A program made the position numbers and the translations under genes. This document shows positions 61,825 to 64,000 of a stretch of DNA of 64,000 nt, piece by piece. The DNA is taken from the NCBI GenBank assembly GCA_034189325.1, contig JAXHUM010000004.1:31202-95201 (forward strand). Reading direction: 5' to 3'. Each line of letters begins with the position of its first letter. The stretch's first letter is position 1. A model generated the notes under the pieces. It was not told the origin of the DNA. It saw only the letters and a program-made list of their open reading frames with translations, and did no database searches. The stretch comes from JAXHUM01 sp034189325 (GTDB lineage: Bacteria > Desulfobacterota > DSM-4660 > Desulfatiglandales > Desulfatiglandaceae).

Positions 61825-62523
61825 ATGACGAAAACTGTTGATATCATGGTTGTGGCGGCTCATCCGGACGATGCCGAATTCGGTGCCGGCGGGGTCGTCG
61901 CCATGTGGACAAAAAAGGGAAGACAGGTTGTTTACGTGGTATGTACCAACGGAGACAAGGGGACGAGCGACCGTGATCTGCAACCGGAGCGTCTGGTAGA
62001 GATCCGGAAAAAAGAGCAGATGGAGGCGGCTGATCTGCTTGGGGTGAAAGATGTTGAATTCCTTGGGTATGCGGATCAGTCCCTCGAAGATACGCCCCGA
62101 TTTCGGAAGGAGATCGTCCGGGTTATCAGGCGACACTGTCCGAGGATCGTGGTGACCTCCGACCCGTACCGACGATACTTGTGGCACCGAGATCATCGTA
62201 TCACAGGCCAGGTAACCCTCGATGCGGTGTTCCCCTATGCCAGGGACCATCTCTCCTATCCCGATCTGCTGGCCGAAGGTCTAGAACCCCATAAGGTGCA
62301 AGAGATCTGGTTCTGGGCATCGGAAGGTATCAATCACCGATGTGATATCACAGAGACCTTTGATCTCAAGATAGCCGCCCTCAGGTGTCATGAAAGCCAG
62401 TTCAAGGGCCTTGGTGGAGCCGGAGCCATGGAAGCCTGGGTGCGGGAGCGGTGTCGGGAAATGGCGCAAGAGGAGGATTTTGAGCTTGCAGAAGGCTTTC
62501 ACAGGGTGGAGGTCCCCGGGTGA
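61825..62523 (+). CDS. PIG-L (LmbE/MshB-like) N-deacetylase
   Basis: 232 residues. Zinc-dependent deacetylase of the family that includes MshB and BshB. The first metal motif AAHPDDAEFGAGG holds H13, D15 and D16; the third ligand lies in LWHRDHRITG near 112-117. The family core includes CTNGDKGTSDRDLQPERLVEIRKKEQ. GAGGGGG precedes the ATG. It lies next to the MshA-like transferase, the same partnership that makes the GlcN-inositol intermediate of mycothiol. Its substrate here is inferred, not shown. Confidence 0.9.
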   Translation: MTKTVDIMVVAAHPDDAEFGAGGVVAMWTKKGRQVVYVVCTNGDKGTSDRDLQPERLVEIRKKEQMEAADLLGVKDVEFLGYADQSLEDTPRFRKEIVRVIRRHCPRIVVTSDPYRRYLWHRDHRITGQVTLDAVFPYARDHLSYPDLLAEGLEPHKVQEIWFWASEGINHRCDITETFDLKIAALRCHESQFKGLGGAGAMEAWVRERCREMAQEEDFELAEGFHRVEVPG

Positions 62524-62548
62524 TTCATGGCGACCCACACTGGCTGTG

Positions 62549-62860
62549 TCATGAAGCCTGGTCACTATGCCACGGCAATTTGGCGTTGGGATTGCTCCAG
62601 AAGATGGAGAGTCCCAGGGAGATTATTATCGCCCCCAGCCAGAAAGCTATGGTTTGTGACGTCTGCCACGGGCCGGTCTTGGACAGATGTAAGATGACCT
62701 CGCCGACCCCGAAGTTGAAGAGGCCCCACAGCACATTGGTTACGGGATGAGATTTCCTGCTGAAGGGCGTCATATGTGATTTGCCGCAGATCCCCTGGAC
62801 AAAATGGGGAATGCCGTTAAAAAGGAAGACAGCCGCAAAGAAAAATCCGATGAAGACCAT
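62549..62860 (-). CDS. Small membrane protein, 103 residues
   Basis: Three hydrophobic segments: residues 1-20 (MVFIGFFFAAVFLFNGIPHF), about 44-60 and about 72-88. Between them lies a Lys/Ser-rich loop. AAAGGAGA lies just before the ATG on the - strand, supporting translation. No domain I recognise. It is convergent with the deacetylase and co-directional with the nitronate monooxygenase-like gene 42 bases upstream. Confidence 0.6.
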   Translation of the reverse strand: MVFIGFFFAAVFLFNGIPHFVQGICGKSHMTPFSRKSHPVTNVLWGLFNFGVGEVILHLSKTGPWQTSQTIAFWLGAIIISLGLSIFWSNPNAKLPWHSDQAS

Positions 62861-62902
62861 TCTTATATCTCCTTTCTGTTTGTCCTAAGCCCGTTAGAGC
62901 CC

Positions 62903-63871
62903 TTACACTTTCCTGGATGAGAATATGGTGGAACTCAAGATCTCTTCAGCGCCCCTTATTATATTGTCGATGAGTTCGTCGACCGTGGGGACCTCGTCGA
63001 TACCACTGACAGCGAGCGAACCAGGGGCCATCCTTAGAATCTCGTCGCTTTCAAGGGGGGCATCATCGTCGGGGTCTTCCTTTAATAACACCTTTTCCAG
63101 CTTCATCATCCATTCGCCATGAGGAAGTTCTCCCCGCATTTTCATTACTTTTTCCAGACTCTTTGGGTCCGGTTGCGCCAGAACCTTTTTCAGCAGTTTT
63201 GGGTTGGCCGGATCCGTATCGACAAGATATTGTTTGTGTTTGGCGGAAATCGGGCATTCCTTGGTGGCCATGAAGGCCGTACCAAGATAGGCTGCCTCGG
63301 CGCCCATGGCAAAGGCGGCCAAAAATCCTCTGGCGTCGGCAATGCCTCCTGCGGCAATAATGGGGATCTTGATCTGTTTGGCAGCCCACGTAATACTTGT
63401 CAGCGTTGGCATTTGTTCTACACTTTTGAATCCGATCCCCTCCATCCCAACAATCACGACCGCATCGGCACCCTGTTTTTCAGCAAGTATGGCGTGTTTC
63501 ACGGTTGCCACCTTGTGGATCCATTTCACCCCCGCCTCTTTGAGTCTCTTGCCATGTTCCGTCGCGCGGAAGGCTGAGGTCTCCACCACGGGGATCCCTT
63601 CCTCAATGGCCACTTCCCGCATCTCATCGACTTGGGGGCATAGGCCGACAGTCAGGTTCACGGCGATTGGTTTGTTGGTCCGGGATTTGGCCTTCTGTAT
63701 GTCCTCCCTGAGACCCTCAGGCGTTTTTAGGGCACCGGCCGTGATCATCCCCAACCCTCCAGCCTCTGAGACGGGTACGGCAATCGCGGAAGTGCCGAAA
63801 CCTCCATAAGACCCTTGGATAATGGGGTATTCTATTCCTAACATCTCAGTCACTCTCGTCTTCCACTCCAT
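62903..63871 (-). CDS. Nitronate monooxygenase/2-nitropropane dioxygenase-family flavoprotein
   Basis: 322 residues, FMN-binding TIM barrel: YPIIQGSYGGFGTSAIAVPVSEAGGLGMI near 14-42, AVNLTVGLCP near 75, GADAVVIVGMEGIGFK near 143 and IPIIAAGGIADARGFLAAFAMGAEAAYLGTAF near 173-204. GAGGAGG precedes the ATG. In anaerobes this family often acts on other substrates, such as enoyl-ACP (FabK) or unknown nitro or keto compounds. The genomic neighbours do not settle the role. Confidence 0.9.
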   Translation of the reverse strand: MEWKTRVTEMLGIEYPIIQGSYGGFGTSAIAVPVSEAGGLGMITAGALKTPEGLREDIQKAKSRTNKPIAVNLTVGLCPQVDEMREVAIEEGIPVVETSAFRATEHGKRLKEAGVKWIHKVATVKHAILAEKQGADAVVIVGMEGIGFKSVEQMPTLTSITWAAKQIKIPIIAAGGIADARGFLAAFAMGAEAAYLGTAFMATKECPISAKHKQYLVDTDPANPKLLKKVLAQPDPKSLEKVMKMRGELPHGEWMMKLEKVLLKEDPDDDAPLESDEILRMAPGSLAVSGIDEVPTVDELIDNIIRGAEEILSSTIFSSRKV

Positions 63872-64000
63872 GAATGCTCCTCCTCGGATCTTTCGACAAA
63901 TGTGTTCTCAGCAACGATCTCTCCTGTGGGCCTTCATCCGTAACAACGGGCAGGGGCCTACGCGCCGGTCATGGAGATTCGACCTGCGTCTCTTCTCAGA

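Noticed and set aside
61489..62250. A 253-residue - strand open frame
   Set aside because: It spans two well-supported + strand genes (glycosyltransferase and deacetylase).
1..64000. tRNA, rRNA and CRISPR arrays
   Set aside because: No cloverleaf-like sequences with CCA ends, no rRNA blocks and no regularly spaced repeats seen on reading both strands; a scan with tRNAscan-SE and a repeat finder would settle this.

Overview
The window reads as a chromosomal segment of a heterotrophic, anaerobic, sulfur-respiring member of the Desulfobacterota (former Deltaproteobacteria). The main support is a complete dsrMKJOP operon (11148-16214) with an RsbRD-like gene before it and a ferredoxin after it. 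The rest fits that lifestyle: ABC transporters of the branched-chain amino acid (Liv) type with built-in acyl-CoA ligases, a thiolase, an acyl-CoA dehydrogenase, a soluble NADH-oxidising iron-sulfur flavoprotein, and a cytochrome bd-like membrane pair with a fused cytochrome c. The species cannot be named from the sequence alone. I found no rRNA, tRNA, CRISPR array, intact insertion sequence or prophage.

Layout. 1-7656: Liv cassette 1 on the + strand (LivG cut by the window edge, acyl-CoA ligase, LivH, LivM, LivK, LivF, a lipoprotein), closed by a strong terminator. 7686-10190: recO, thiolase, a 46-residue basic protein. 10381-16600: RsbRD-like protein, dsrMKJOP, ferredoxin, terminator. 16599-20241: signalling genes (GGDEF protein, HDOD-histidine kinase, response regulator with a J-domain-like HPD segment). 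20399-23972: secreted nuclease with a helix-hairpin-helix tail, CoA-binding protein, tatA, purM. 24195-30284: alaC-like aminotransferase, hom, a phosphoglycerate-mutase-family gene that is probably the homoserine kinase, lnt, and a CDP-alcohol phosphatidyltransferase. 30372-35601: PqqD-like/MEMO fusion, bd-like cytochrome pair, TPR protein with a CXXCH. 35709-38480: ABC-2 exporter, glutathione S-transferase, ATPase remnant. 38481-44284: LuxR-type regulator facing an NADH module and an acyl-CoA dehydrogenase across an intergenic region with two palindromes. 45153-48152: Spy/CpxP-like protein and a CpxRA-type two-component pair sharing a CpxR-like box. 48307-56433: Liv cassette 2 on the - strand. 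57025-62523: a cluster of sugar- and thiol-type biosynthetic genes. 62549-63871: a small membrane protein and a nitronate monooxygenase-family enzyme.

How the genes work together. The two Liv cassettes contain the same six genes and embed the ligase between ATPase and permease genes, which suggests uptake of a carboxylic acid coupled to CoA activation. The acyl-CoA dehydrogenase, thiolase and NADH module could handle the resulting acyl-CoAs and electrons, and DsrMKJOP would pass quinol electrons to the sulfite-reduction pathway. The acyl-CoA dehydrogenase lacks the usual C-terminal catalytic Glu but has one at the isovaleryl-CoA dehydrogenase position.

The best candidate for an undescribed system is 57025-62523. 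A WbqC-family protein, a class I amidotransferase-like/cyanophycinase-like protein fused to a cysteinyl-tRNA synthetase-type C-terminal domain, a FemAB/BioF2-like acyltransferase, a glycosyltransferase closely resembling mycothiol synthase MshA, and a PIG-L (MshB-like) deacetylase sit together. This composition could make a mycothiol-like low-molecular-weight thiol or another cysteinylated amino-sugar, possibly with Cys-tRNA as donor. That reading is inference.
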